NCBI GenBank assembly: GCA_049451635.1
Contig: JBMTVT010000067.1
Coordinates: forward strand, 1 to 11,390
DNA: 11,390 bases
From: JBMTVT01 sp049451635
GTDB lineage: Bacteria > Bacteroidota > Bacteroidia > Flavobacteriales > Flavobacteriaceae
Reading direction: 5' to 3'
In this document: positions 1 to 5,719 of the stretch, piece after piece
Layout of the letters: every line of letters begins with the position of its first letter
Position numbering within the stretch: the stretch's first letter is position 1
Made by a program: the position numbers and the translations under genes
The notes under the pieces: model-generated
Seen by the model: only the letters and a program-made list of their open reading frames with translations
What the model was told of the DNA's origin: nothing
Databases searched by the model: none

Positions 1-38
1 CTTTAATTTTGCCAAACCCTCGATTTATAACTTACACA

Positions 39-77
39 CTTTACGGGATAGTGTCGCTTTAAAACGAAAATAGTGTC
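39..77. repeat. Imperfect tandem repeat, possible mobile-element edge
   Basis: Two adjacent copies of a unit end in the identical octamer ATAGTGTC (48-55 and 70-77), spaced 22 bases apart. Both begin with CTTTA (39-43 and 57-61) and contain CG before the octamer; the second has 4 extra A-rich bases. The preceding stretch 33-55, read TTACACACTTTACGGGATAG onward, resembles in style the terminal inverted repeats of IS256/Mutator-type elements, whose body would lie to the left of the window. That reading is from memory of the general look of such ends; no transposase coding is visible, so it is only a suggestion. Confidence 0.3.
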
Positions 78-100
78 TAAAATAAGTGCGTTGACAACTA

Positions 101-127
101 TTGAGTATATCAACAAATTTATATTTG
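101..127 (+). promoter_or_regulatory. Candidate Bacteroidota promoter without obvious gene
   Basis: TATATTTG at 120-127 matches the TAnnTTTG -7 element exactly. The nearest TTG candidates for the -33 element are at 101-103 (16-base spacer, short) and 91-93 (26 bases, long), so the upstream half is poor. Nothing coding follows on the plus strand before the hairpin at 286-315. It may drive a short RNA or be a chance match in AT-rich DNA. Confidence 0.25.
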
Positions 128-280
128 GCAGAAACATTAACAATATTAAAATCAGCATTATTTAAAATGCACAACGGGTTAATGAATTATTAATTCACCC
201 TTAATCTTTAAATATTAAAGTTCTAAATCGATTTCGGTAATTTTCTATTATTCACAAGTTTTTAGAAGAACCCTCATGGA

Positions 281-315
281 AATAAAAATCCCATATAGCA
301 CTCTATATGGGATTT
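281..315 (-). terminator. Intrinsic terminator of the small membrane-protein gene
   Basis: A perfect 13-bp stem (286-298 with 303-315) closes a 4-base CACT loop. Read on the minus strand it is followed directly by TTTTTATTT (from 288 downward), a good U-tract. It lies 25 bases past the stop of the 340-609 gene, so it should end that transcript. On the plus strand the hairpin is followed by the weaker TTTAAATATTT, so some bidirectional function is possible. Confidence 0.85.
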
Positions 316-339
316 AAATATTTAAAAGCAGTTATTATA

Positions 340-609
340 CTAACTAACTTTTTGTTTTTCTTTCATTTTTTCAAGCAACATCAATTCGTGCTGAATCTCT
401 TCTTTTCTTTTGTTGAAGGCTTCTACTCTATTATCAATAATCTCCTGATTTTTAGCACGTCTTTGACGTCTTAGCTCTTCTTTCTCTAATTGCTTAGCTT
501 GTTCTGTTTTCTGAATCATTTTCTCTCTAAAGACAGATAAATATGAATAGCCATACATACTCAAAAACAATAGTGCAATAATACCCAATATTACGTAACC
601 GTTTTCCAT
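340..609 (-). CDS. Small membrane-anchored coiled-coil protein, unknown function
   Basis: An 89-residue protein I do not recognise. Residues 4-25 (VILGIIALLFLSMYGYSYLS region) form one hydrophobic helix. The rest (about 28-86) is extremely rich in Lys, Glu, Arg and Gln with almost no Gly or Pro, as expected for a long helix or coiled coil, probably cytoplasmic given the many positive charges directly after the helix (positive-inside rule). No enzymatic motif or cysteine is present. The ATG at 607-609 is the natural start, and a possible promoter lies about 40 bases upstream. It is a single-gene unit ended by the terminator at 281-315. A structural or membrane-tethering role is conceivable, but nothing in the context points to a pathway. 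That it is a real gene is supported by its promoter/terminator framing and sensible composition. Confidence 0.7.
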   Translation of the reverse strand: MENGYVILGIIALLFLSMYGYSYLSVFREKMIQKTEQAKQLEKEELRRQRRAKNQEIIDNRVEAFNKRKEEIQHELMLLEKMKEKQKVS

Positions 610-650
610 ACTTTTTTAAATGAAGAGTTATAGGATTAATGTTTTGTTGT

Positions 651-682
651 CAAAAGGTAATTAATTTTTAACATAATTACAA
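651..682 (-). promoter_or_regulatory. Possible promoter of the small membrane-protein gene
   Basis: On the minus strand TTG (680-682) is followed after 20 bases by TACCTTTTG (651-659), which is one base away from the TAnnTTTG consensus. The spacer is right for a Bacteroidota promoter and the start codon at 609 would sit about 35 bases past the expected transcription start. The -7 match is imperfect, so this is tentative. Confidence 0.35.
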
Positions 683-788
683 TTTAACATAAATAATTCT
701 TTGTAAGGATAAAATAAACTAAGAGTGTTATGACAATAAAAAAGGTGAAGTACTTAAAAAAAAGACGAATGTGCAATGCTGATACAAA

Positions 789-829
789 TAACCCTCAACT
801 TTATACAGTTTATCTAATACTAAGGGTTA
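789..829 (-). terminator. Weak hairpin downstream of the rhodanese gene
   Basis: TAACCCT (789-795) pairs with AGGGTTA (823-829) around a 27-base AT-rich loop, 31 bases past the rhodanese stop. On the minus strand it is followed only by TTTG and mixed bases, so it is a poor intrinsic terminator. It is the only inverted repeat noticed between the two genes. Confidence 0.25.
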
Positions 830-859
830 ATTAAAGTTATAAAAAATGCTTGAGGAAAA

Positions 860-1177
860 TTAATTTATATCTACAACATCACCTGTCCATTGTAGCATTC
901 CCCCTTCCAAATTATAAGCTTTATCAAAGCCCATTTGTTCCATTATTTTACAGGCCTGCCCACTCCTGTTTCCAGATCTGCAATACACATAATAGCTTTT
1001 GCTTTTATCCAGTTGTTCAATTTCGTTTATAAACTCTTGCCCTTTGTATATGTCCATATGCAAAGCATTTGGTATAATACCATCGGCAATTTCTGCTTCT
1101 GTTCTTACATCAATAATCACAGCATTTTCATCATTTGCCAGCTGTTCTTTCCATTCTTCTTGCGATAAATCTTCCAT
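860..1177 (-). CDS. Single-domain rhodanese-like sulfurtransferase
   Basis: A 105-residue protein that is one rhodanese domain. It opens with the usual helix (EDLSQEEWKEQL), then VIIDVRTEAE (20-29), the conserved DVR strand-turn, and the active-site loop YCRSGNRS with the nucleophilic Cys66, ending with YNLEGGMLQW, the typical C-terminal signature. The six-residue loop CRSGNR is the size seen in sulfurtransferases, rather than the longer loop of Cdc25-like phosphatases. Such proteins carry a persulfide on the cysteine and pass sulfur to acceptors such as thiols or cyanide; the partner here is unknown. No signal peptide is seen, so it is probably cytoplasmic. The ATG at 1175-1177 is preferred: the upstream TTG at 1202-1204 falls inside the predicted -7 promoter element. 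It is transcribed alone from the promoter just upstream. Confidence 0.9.
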   Translation of the reverse strand: MEDLSQEEWKEQLANDENAVIIDVRTEAEIADGIIPNALHMDIYKGQEFINEIEQLDKSKSYYVYCRSGNRSGQACKIMEQMGFDKAYNLEGGMLQWTGDVVDIN

Positions 1178-1201
1178 CTTATTTTTTAATAATTTAAATT
1201 G

Positions 1202-1229
1202 CAAAACTACTACATAAATCTATATTCGA
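1202..1229 (-). promoter_or_regulatory. Promoter of the rhodanese gene
   Basis: On the minus strand TAGTTTTG (1202-1209) is an exact TAnnTTTG -7 element. The -33 region is TTTCG at the end of a long T-run, about 17 bases upstream, an imperfect TTG. The expected transcription start is near 1195, giving a leader of about 18 bases before the ATG at 1177. The upstream T-run doubles as the U-tract of the preceding gene's terminator. Confidence 0.5.
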
Positions 1230-1265
1230 AAAAAAAAAATCTAAAGAATAGTACTTCAGATTTTT
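1228..1265 (-). terminator. Intrinsic terminator of the redoxin gene
   Basis: The 12-bp stem (1235-1246 with 1254-1265; one G-U pair on the minus-strand RNA) has a 7-base loop, and on the minus strand is followed by an uninterrupted T-run that continues to 1229. It starts 19 bases past the redoxin stop codon. The stem is AT-rich with A/T flanks, but the long U-tract makes it convincing. Confidence 0.8.
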
Positions 1266-1283
1266 ATCTTATAAATTATTGCG

Positions 1284-1892
1284 TTACACTTTTATTGAGC
1301 AACCAATGGCTTTGGTTTCTTTCTCTTTAATTTCATTACCGCTAAGTAAAGCGTCAATGGCATTTTCTACATATTTGGTTGTAACCGCCGAAGCATCTTT
1401 GTAATTATCATCAATAGCGCCAATATACTTAACCATATTACCTTTTTTAGTTTTTTCTAACACAAACACATTAGGGGTTTTTATTGCTCCATATTTTGGA
1501 AAAACCGTTTGTTCTGCATCAATTAAATAAGGAAATGTAAATCCTTTGCTCTCTGCTCTTTTTTTCATTTCTGGCATAGCATCTCCAGGTTGAATACTTA
1601 CATTATTGGGCATGATTGCAATTACAGGATAGCCATTTTCAGCATATTTTTTATCTAAAGCAATAATTCTATCCTCATAGGCTATCGCAAAAGGACAGGT
1701 ATTACAGGTAAAGGTGATAATAAATCCTTTGGCATCTTTGTAATCTGAAAGCGATACCATATTGCCATCAATATTTTTTAACGAAAAATCTTCAGCTATA
1801 TCTCCAATTTTGTAACCTTCTTTGGTTACAGTAAATGCACTAATTAAAAGTATAACACATAATGTTGACACTATTTTGATTGACTTTTTCAT
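1284..1892 (-). CDS. Exported thioredoxin-fold redoxin (AhpC/TSA-like)
   Basis: A 202-residue protein with an N-terminal signal sequence (KK at 2-3, hydrophobic 6-20) and no lipobox, so it is predicted to be secreted to the periplasm. The body is an AhpC/TSA-type redoxin: the entry segment YKIGDIAEDFSLKNIDG, then the redox centre FTCNTCPFA with Cys63 and Cys66 in a CxxC arrangement, and TPNVFVLE, holding the cis-proline loop. A third cysteine lies in the C-terminal AIGCSIKV tail, a feature I associate with this flavobacterial family. It probably oxidises or reduces exported thiols, or acts as a peroxidase-like reductase; the substrate is not evident. It sits 12 bases after the TlpA-like gene and should be co-transcribed with it, ending at the terminator at 1228-1265. 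Confidence 0.85.
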   Translation of the reverse strand: MKKSIKIVSTLCVILLISAFTVTKEGYKIGDIAEDFSLKNIDGNMVSLSDYKDAKGFIITFTCNTCPFAIAYEDRIIALDKKYAENGYPVIAIMPNNVSIQPGDAMPEMKKRAESKGFTFPYLIDAEQTVFPKYGAIKTPNVFVLEKTKKGNMVKYIGAIDDNYKDASAVTTKYVENAIDALLSGNEIKEKETKAIGCSIKV

Positions 1893-1904
1893 ATTGAATA
1901 TATT

Positions 1905-2456
1905 TTAGTTAATAAATAAATTTAGTTTTTCTTCCAATTCTTCATAATTGAAAGATTGCTCGTAAAATTTTCGAATATCGTTATTGTATATTAGCGTAGC
2001 TGGAATGGCTCCAGACCAGTATTCGCTTACTTTTGGAATCCAAGTGTTCATATCGGGATCATCCAAAACAACAACTTTAGATTTTATTCCTCTGTTCTTT
2101 ATAAATGGTTTTAACTTAGCCTCATATGTATGTGGAAAATCTAAACTTATAAGAATAACTTCAACCTGTTTATTGGCGTATTCAACATTTAATTTTTCAA
2201 AATAAGGTAATTCTTTAACGCATGGAGCACACCATGTAGCCCAAAAATTGACAACATATGTTTTGCCGTCTTTCTTTTCTAAAAATTGTTTAACACCATT
2301 AAAATCGTATATTTCAAAAGCAATAGCGTCTGATGCTTCCTTTTGTTCTTCGCTTGTAATAACTTTTGTTTCAGTTATTTTAGTTTCTTTATTGTTCTGT
2401 TTGCATCCTGCAATGCCAAAAAATACAATTGCGATTAATACTAATTTTTGCTTCAT
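1905..2456 (-). CDS. TlpA-like thiol-disulfide lipoprotein
   Basis: A 183-residue protein starting at the ATG at 2454-2456; the upstream TTG at 2472-2474 would place six extra residues before a normal signal peptide and is not favoured. Residues 1-17 form a lipoprotein signal with lipobox IAGC (Cys18 would be lipidated), followed by a Lys/Glu/Thr-rich linker to about 45. The thioredoxin fold carries VVNFWATWCAPCVKELPYF with the redox pair Cys76/Cys79, the classic TlpA/ResA motif, and GAIPATLIY with the cis-proline facing the active site. Such proteins usually reduce disulfides of exported proteins, for example during cytochrome c maturation, but no cytochrome gene is nearby. It is the first gene of a two-gene unit with the redoxin and is divergent from the trp operon. 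Confidence 0.88.
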   Translation of the reverse strand: MKQKLVLIAIVFFGIAGCKQNNKETKITETKVITSEEQKEASDAIAFEIYDFNGVKQFLEKKDGKTYVVNFWATWCAPCVKELPYFEKLNVEYANKQVEVILISLDFPHTYEAKLKPFIKNRGIKSKVVVLDDPDMNTWIPKVSEYWSGAIPATLIYNNDIRKFYEQSFNYEELEEKLNLFIN

Positions 2457-2531
2457 AATATTAAAAATAATCAATCAAGAGCTATTTATATTATGGTTTA
2501 ACAAACTTTTAATTAAAAATCGTTTTAAAGT

Positions 2532-2562
2532 TTGGGTAATAATTTTTTCATTTTTATATTTG
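2532..2562 (+). promoter_or_regulatory. Promoter of the trp operon
   Basis: TTG (2532-2534, within TTTG at 2531-2534) and TATATTTG (2555-2562) are separated by 20 bases and match the Bacteroidota sigma-factor consensus (TTG, ~19-21 bases, TAnnTTTG) exactly. Transcription should begin at about 2567-2570, leaving roughly 12-15 bases before the leader-peptide ATG at 2582. The tight promoter-leader-attenuator-trpE sequence supports this as the operon's main promoter. No Trp-repressor-type palindrome was noticed around it. Confidence 0.8.
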
Positions 2563-2581
2563 ACTCCATAAATCATAAAAC

Positions 2582-2629
2582 ATGAATATATTTTTAAATA
2601 ATACTTGGTGGTGGTGCTTTCGAAACTAA
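2582..2629 (+). CDS. trp operon leader peptide with three tandem Trp codons
   Basis: A 15-codon reading frame, MNIFLNNTWWWCFRN, starts just downstream of the trp promoter and ends 41 bases before the attenuator stem. Three TGG codons in a row (2606-2614) in so short a frame is very unlikely by chance, since the seven enzymes of the operon contain only six Trp in about 2,107 residues. Known trp leader peptides act as sensors: when charged tRNA-Trp is scarce the ribosome stalls on the Trp codons and changes the folding of the RNA ahead. The position fits that role exactly. There is no Shine-Dalgarno site, as usual in this phylum. The peptide itself is not expected to have a function. Confidence 0.88.
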   Translation: MNIFLNNTWWWCFRN

Positions 2630-2703
2630 AATTCGTGAAGTAACCCTAGTATATTTAAAACTTAAAATATAAAAAGGCTTGTCATTCACGACAGGCCTTT
2701 TTC
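2606..2703 (+). promoter_or_regulatory. trp attenuator (leader RNA with alternative folds)
   Basis: The three parts of a ribosome-mediated attenuator are visible. Segment 1, overlapping the Trp codons and the end of the leader frame (GGT 2613-2615, CTTT 2617-2620, CG 2621-2622), can pair imperfectly with segment 2 (CG 2634-2635, GAAG with a wobble 2637-2640, ACC 2643-2645). Segment 2 also contains TCGTGAA (2633-2639), complementary over 7 bases to TTCACGA (2685-2691), which is the loop and first two bases of the right arm of the terminator. With Trp plentiful the ribosome runs to the stop codon and the terminator forms. With Trp scarce it stalls at 2606-2614, blocks segment 1, and segment 2 can disrupt the terminator. 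The folding is by eye only. Confidence 0.7.
2671..2703 (+). terminator. Intrinsic terminator of the trp leader
   Basis: A 13-bp stem (2671-2683 with 2690-2702, one G-U pair, core GGCTTGTC/GACAGGCC) has the 6-base loop ATTCAC and runs into TTTTT then CTTTGTTT. It lies between the leader peptide and trpE, 39 bases before the trpE start, so it can only act as a conditional stop for the trp operon. The stem is the most stable structure in the intergenic region. Confidence 0.88.
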
Positions 2704-2741
2704 TTTGTTTGAAAGTAATTTTCAGAGAAAACTAAAATTAA

Positions 2742-4148
2742 ATGGAAAAATACAGTCTATATACCCATCATAAAAAAATATTAACCGATACCATTACACC
2801 CGTTACGGTGTATTACAAAATACGTGATAAATACCCTAACAGTATTCTTTTGGAAAGTGGTGACTACCACAGAAACCACAAAAACTTTTCGTATATCTGT
2901 TTTAACACCATTGCATCAATAAAGGTTGAAAACGAGGTGATTTCACAAGCATTTCCTGATGGAAGCAATACAAATCTAGAAATAACCGAAAACGTAAATG
3001 TAGTTGATGAAATTTACAATTTCACAAAACGATTTGACACAAAAACTGAAGAAAATTTCAAGTTCATTAACAATGGTATTTTTGGCTACACTTCCTATGA
3101 TGCTGTAAGGTATTTTGAAGATATTGAAATTAACAAAAAAGATGATTCGGTTGTAATACCAGACATGTATTATGCCGTTTACAAAAACATTATAGCAATT
3201 AATCATTTTAAAAATGAAGCGTATATTTTTGCGCATTGCTATGAAGATACGGCCAACAATATTGATGAAATAGATAAACTGATCAACGTTCAGAATTTTG
3301 CGTCGTATAATTTCAACTCAAAAGGAAAAATCAATTCAAATTTAACTGATGATGAATTTAGGGAGCATGTAGAATTGGCCAGAAAGCATTGTCACCGTGG
3401 AGATGTGTTTCAATTGGTATTATCAAGACGTTTTTCACAGGAATTCACGGGTGATGATTTCAATGTATATCGTGCCTTAAGAAGCATTAACCCTTCTCCC
3501 TATTTATTTTATTTTGATTATGGTGATTTTAAAATTTTTGGAAGTTCACCTGAGGCACAACTTATTGTAACCGATGGTTTAGCCGAAATCCATCCCATTG
3601 CAGGGACCTTTAAACGCACTGGTGATGAACAAAAAGACGAAGTTTTAGCAGAAAAACTTAAAAATGACGACAAAGAAAACGCTGAACATGTCATGCTAGT
3701 CGATTTAGCAAGAAACGACTTGAGTAGACATGGTAGTCAAGTAAAAGTTGAAACCTACAGAGAAGTTCAGTTTTTCTCGCATGTTATTCATTTAGTGAGC
3801 AAGGTTACGGGGCATAAACATAATACCACCAGTACTATGCAAGTAGTAGCCGACACCTTTCCGGCAGGAACTTTAAGTGGTGCACCAAAGCACATGGCTA
3901 TGCAGCTTATTGAAAAATACGAAAAAACAAGCCGTGGGTATTATGGTGGTGCCATTGGGTTTATGGATTTTGATGGGAATTTTAACCATGCGATAATGAT
4001 TCGATCATTTTTAAGCAAAGACTATAAATTGAATTGGCAAGCTGGAGCTGGATTGGTTTCAAAATCCAATAAGGAAAATGAACTTCAGGAAGTTTATAAC
4101 AAATTAGGAGCATTAACCAAGGCTATTACATTAGCAGAAGATATTTGA
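2742..4148 (+). CDS. trpE: Anthranilate synthase component I
   Basis: Cytoplasmic enzyme subunit that converts chorismate to anthranilate using ammonia delivered by TrpG, the first committed step to tryptophan. The 468 residues carry an N-terminal domain with LLES (36-39), and a C-terminal chorismate-binding domain with NPSPY (250-254), SSPEA (268-272), PIAGT (285-289), DLARNDL (321-327), FPAGTLSGAPK (373-383) and GGAIG (402-406). LLES and NPSPY form the tryptophan feedback site in known TrpE proteins, so the enzyme is probably inhibited by Trp. This distinguishes it from PabB and from isochorismate synthases, as does its place at the head of a full trp operon. Length is slightly below the roughly 500-520 residues of enterobacterial TrpE. 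The ATG at 2742 follows an A-rich stretch 39 bases after the attenuator, and TrpG starts one base past the stop. Confidence 0.97.
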   Translation: MEKYSLYTHHKKILTDTITPVTVYYKIRDKYPNSILLESGDYHRNHKNFSYICFNTIASIKVENEVISQAFPDGSNTNLEITENVNVVDEIYNFTKRFDTKTEENFKFINNGIFGYTSYDAVRYFEDIEINKKDDSVVIPDMYYAVYKNIIAINHFKNEAYIFAHCYEDTANNIDEIDKLINVQNFASYNFNSKGKINSNLTDDEFREHVELARKHCHRGDVFQLVLSRRFSQEFTGDDFNVYRALRSINPSPYLFYFDYGDFKIFGSSPEAQLIVTDGLAEIHPIAGTFKRTGDEQKDEVLAEKLKNDDKENAEHVMLVDLARNDLSRHGSQVKVETYREVQFFSHVIHLVSKVTGHKHNTTSTMQVVADTFPAGTLSGAPKHMAMQLIEKYEKTSRGYYGGAIGFMDFDGNFNHAIMIRSFLSKDYKLNWQAGAGLVSKSNKENELQEVYNKLGALTKAITLAEDI

Positions 4149-4149
4149 T

Positions 4150-4716
4150 ATGAAAAAAGTATTAGTTATTGACAATTACGACAGTTTTACCTATAATCTG
4201 GTGCATTATCTAGAAGATTTAAACTGCGATGTTACCGTTATAAGAAATGATAAATTAGTTTTAGAGGATGTTGAGCCTTTTGATAAAATAGTGCTTTCAC
4301 CAGGTCCTGGAATTCCGGATGAAGCCGGTTTACTAAAACCCATTATTGAAAAATATGCCCCTACAAAAAGCATTTTGGGTGTTTGTTTAGGGCAACAAGC
4401 TATTGGCGAAGTTTTTGGAGGCTCTTTAATTAATCTAGATGAAGTTTATCATGGTGTAGCTACTAATGTGGAAATATGTGTTGATGATGAAACTATTTTT
4501 GAAGGTTTAAATAAAAGCATTGAAGTTGGTCGTTACCATTCTTGGGTTGTAAACTCAAATTTACCAGACAGCTTGGAGGCTACTTCATTTGATGAAAATG
4601 GACAAGTTATGTCCCTTCGTCATAAAGAATATGATGTAAAAGGTGTACAATATCACCCAGAATCGGTTTTAACACCCGACGGAAAAAAAATACTAGAAAA
4701 CTGGGTAAACCAATAG
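4150..4716 (+). CDS. trpG: Anthranilate synthase component II (glutamine amidotransferase)
   Basis: Class I glutamine amidotransferase of 188 residues that hydrolyses glutamine and channels ammonia to TrpE. Visible signatures are IDNYDSFTYNLVHYL (7-21), LSPGPGIP (49-56), the nucleophile loop GVCLGQQAIGE with Cys79, RYHSWVV (128-134), and QYHPESVLTP with His169 and Glu171 completing the catalytic triad. It is a stand-alone subunit, not fused to TrpD as in Escherichia coli. The start is one base after the trpE stop, which suggests translational coupling and equal dosage. A dual role with PabB in folate synthesis, as described for some bacteria, cannot be excluded, but the operon context makes tryptophan synthesis the main role. 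Confidence 0.96.
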   Translation: MKKVLVIDNYDSFTYNLVHYLEDLNCDVTVIRNDKLVLEDVEPFDKIVLSPGPGIPDEAGLLKPIIEKYAPTKSILGVCLGQQAIGEVFGGSLINLDEVYHGVATNVEICVDDETIFEGLNKSIEVGRYHSWVVNSNLPDSLEATSFDENGQVMSLRHKEYDVKGVQYHPESVLTPDGKKILENWVNQ

Positions 4717-4726
4717 TGAATAAGGA

Positions 4727-5719
4727 ATGAAAAACGTTTTAAACAGACTCATAAACCATGAAACGCTCACAAGCGAAGAGGCAAAACAAATTATTGTTAA
4801 CATATCCAGCGATATGTATAACCCAAGTCAAATAACTTGTTTCCTTTCTACGTTTATGATGAGAAGTATTACCATAGAAGAACTTCAAGGCTTTAGGGAT
4901 GCACTTCTCGATTTATGTATCGCAGTAGATTTAAAAGATTTTAATGCAATAGATATTGTAGGTACCGGTGGGGATGGCAAAAATACGTTTAACATTTCAA
5001 CATTATCCTCTTTCATTACGGCTGGCGCAGGAATTAATGTAACTAAACATGGTAATTATGGCGTGTCATCTACATCTGGTTCGTCAAATGTTATGGAGTT
5101 TTTAGGTGTAAAATTTTCAAATGATGAGGACTTTCTAAAAAGATGTGTAGACCAAGCTGGGATATGTATTTTACATGCACCACTATTTCATCCGGCTATG
5201 AAGAAAGTTGCGCCAATACGTAGAGAACTGGGTGTTAAAACCTTTTTTAATATGCTAGGGCCTATGGTAAATCCGTCATTTCCAAAAAATCATGTTTTGG
5301 GTGTTTTTAACTTGGAAGTATTGCGCCTGTACAGCTTCCTATATCAAAATACAAATAATAACTATAACATTATTTATGCTTTAGATGGCTATGATGAAAT
5401 CTCATTAACTGGTAAAGCAAAAATTGTGTCCAATCATTCTGAAAAGCTATTTTCGCCTGAAGATTTAGGGCTTTCAATAATTAATCAACAAGACATTTTT
5501 GGTGGAGATACTGTAGAAGATGCAGCAAAAATATTTATAAACATTATCAAAGGAAAAGGTACCGAAGCACAAAATAATGTGGTTTGCGCCAATGCAGGTT
5601 TAGCCATTGCGACCTCCAAACAAATTAGTCACAAAGAGGGTTTTGAAATGGCTAAAGAATCACTCTTTTCAGGGAAGGCGAAAACAAGTTTAGACAAATT
5701 GATTGAGTTAAGTAAATAA
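4727..5719 (+). CDS. trpD: Anthranilate phosphoribosyltransferase
   Basis: Transfers the phosphoribosyl group of PRPP to anthranilate, step two of the branch. The 330-residue protein has a small helical N-terminal domain (about 1-70), the PRPP-binding signature GTGGDGKNTFNIST (79-92), the KHGNYGVSSTSGSSN segment (107-121) corresponding to the KHGN loop, and RRELGVKTFFNMLGPMVNP in the middle, the usual anthranilate/PRPP region. Length is normal for the family (about 330-350). The K after GTGGDG and the Y-G-V of the KHGN loop differ from enterobacterial forms; I believe they are usual in Bacteroidota. Ten bases separate it from trpG and its stop overlaps the trpC start. The mature sequence contains no Trp. 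Confidence 0.96.
   Translation: MKNVLNRLINHETLTSEEAKQIIVNISSDMYNPSQITCFLSTFMMRSITIEELQGFRDALLDLCIAVDLKDFNAIDIVGTGGDGKNTFNISTLSSFITAGAGINVTKHGNYGVSSTSGSSNVMEFLGVKFSNDEDFLKRCVDQAGICILHAPLFHPAMKKVAPIRRELGVKTFFNMLGPMVNPSFPKNHVLGVFNLEVLRLYSFLYQNTNNNYNIIYALDGYDEISLTGKAKIVSNHSEKLFSPEDLGLSIINQQDIFGGDTVEDAAKIFINIIKGKGTEAQNNVVCANAGLAIATSKQISHKEGFEMAKESLFSGKAKTSLDKLIELSK

Larger units (their letters stand above)
1..339. other. Gene-free left flank
   Basis: No convincing coding region is present on either strand; frames are broken by stops and the longest ATG-initiated reading seen (167-193, plus) has 8 codons. What it holds: an imperfect tandem repeat (39-77), a promoter-like site (101-127), two small AT-rich hairpins (CTTTAA/TTAAAG around 206-220; GGG...CCC with an inner TGAATT/AATTCA stem around 176-200), and the strong terminator at 281-315. 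The first ~55 bases could be the tail of something that begins outside the window. Confidence 0.6.

Noticed and set aside
730..783. 17-codon Lys-rich plus-strand frame
   Set aside because: No promoter or similarity recognised, and composition reflects A-rich intergenic DNA.
850..1217. Three plus-strand frames opposite the rhodanese gene
   Set aside because: They are antisense to a clear rhodanese domain and have low-complexity, Phe/Ser/Cys-rich translations typical of shadow frames.
2476..2504. Minus-strand promoter for the TlpA-like gene (TTG at 2502-2504, TAGCTCTTG at 2476-2484)
   Set aside because: The -7 element needs an extra base and the spacer is 17; too weak to annotate, though a promoter must lie in this interval.
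1984..2571. Plus-strand frames opposite the TlpA-like gene and running into the trp promoter
   Set aside because: They are antisense to a gene with lipobox and WCAPC motif; the second would also run through the trp promoter.
2568..2741. T-box or TRAP-type control of the trp leader
   Set aside because: No T-box sequence or specifier stem and no run of GAG/TAG triplets was seen; the Trp-codon leader peptide explains the terminator better.
2976..3236. Minus-strand 86-residue frame inside trpE
   Set aside because: Antisense shadow of a well-conserved enzyme; no independent start signal.
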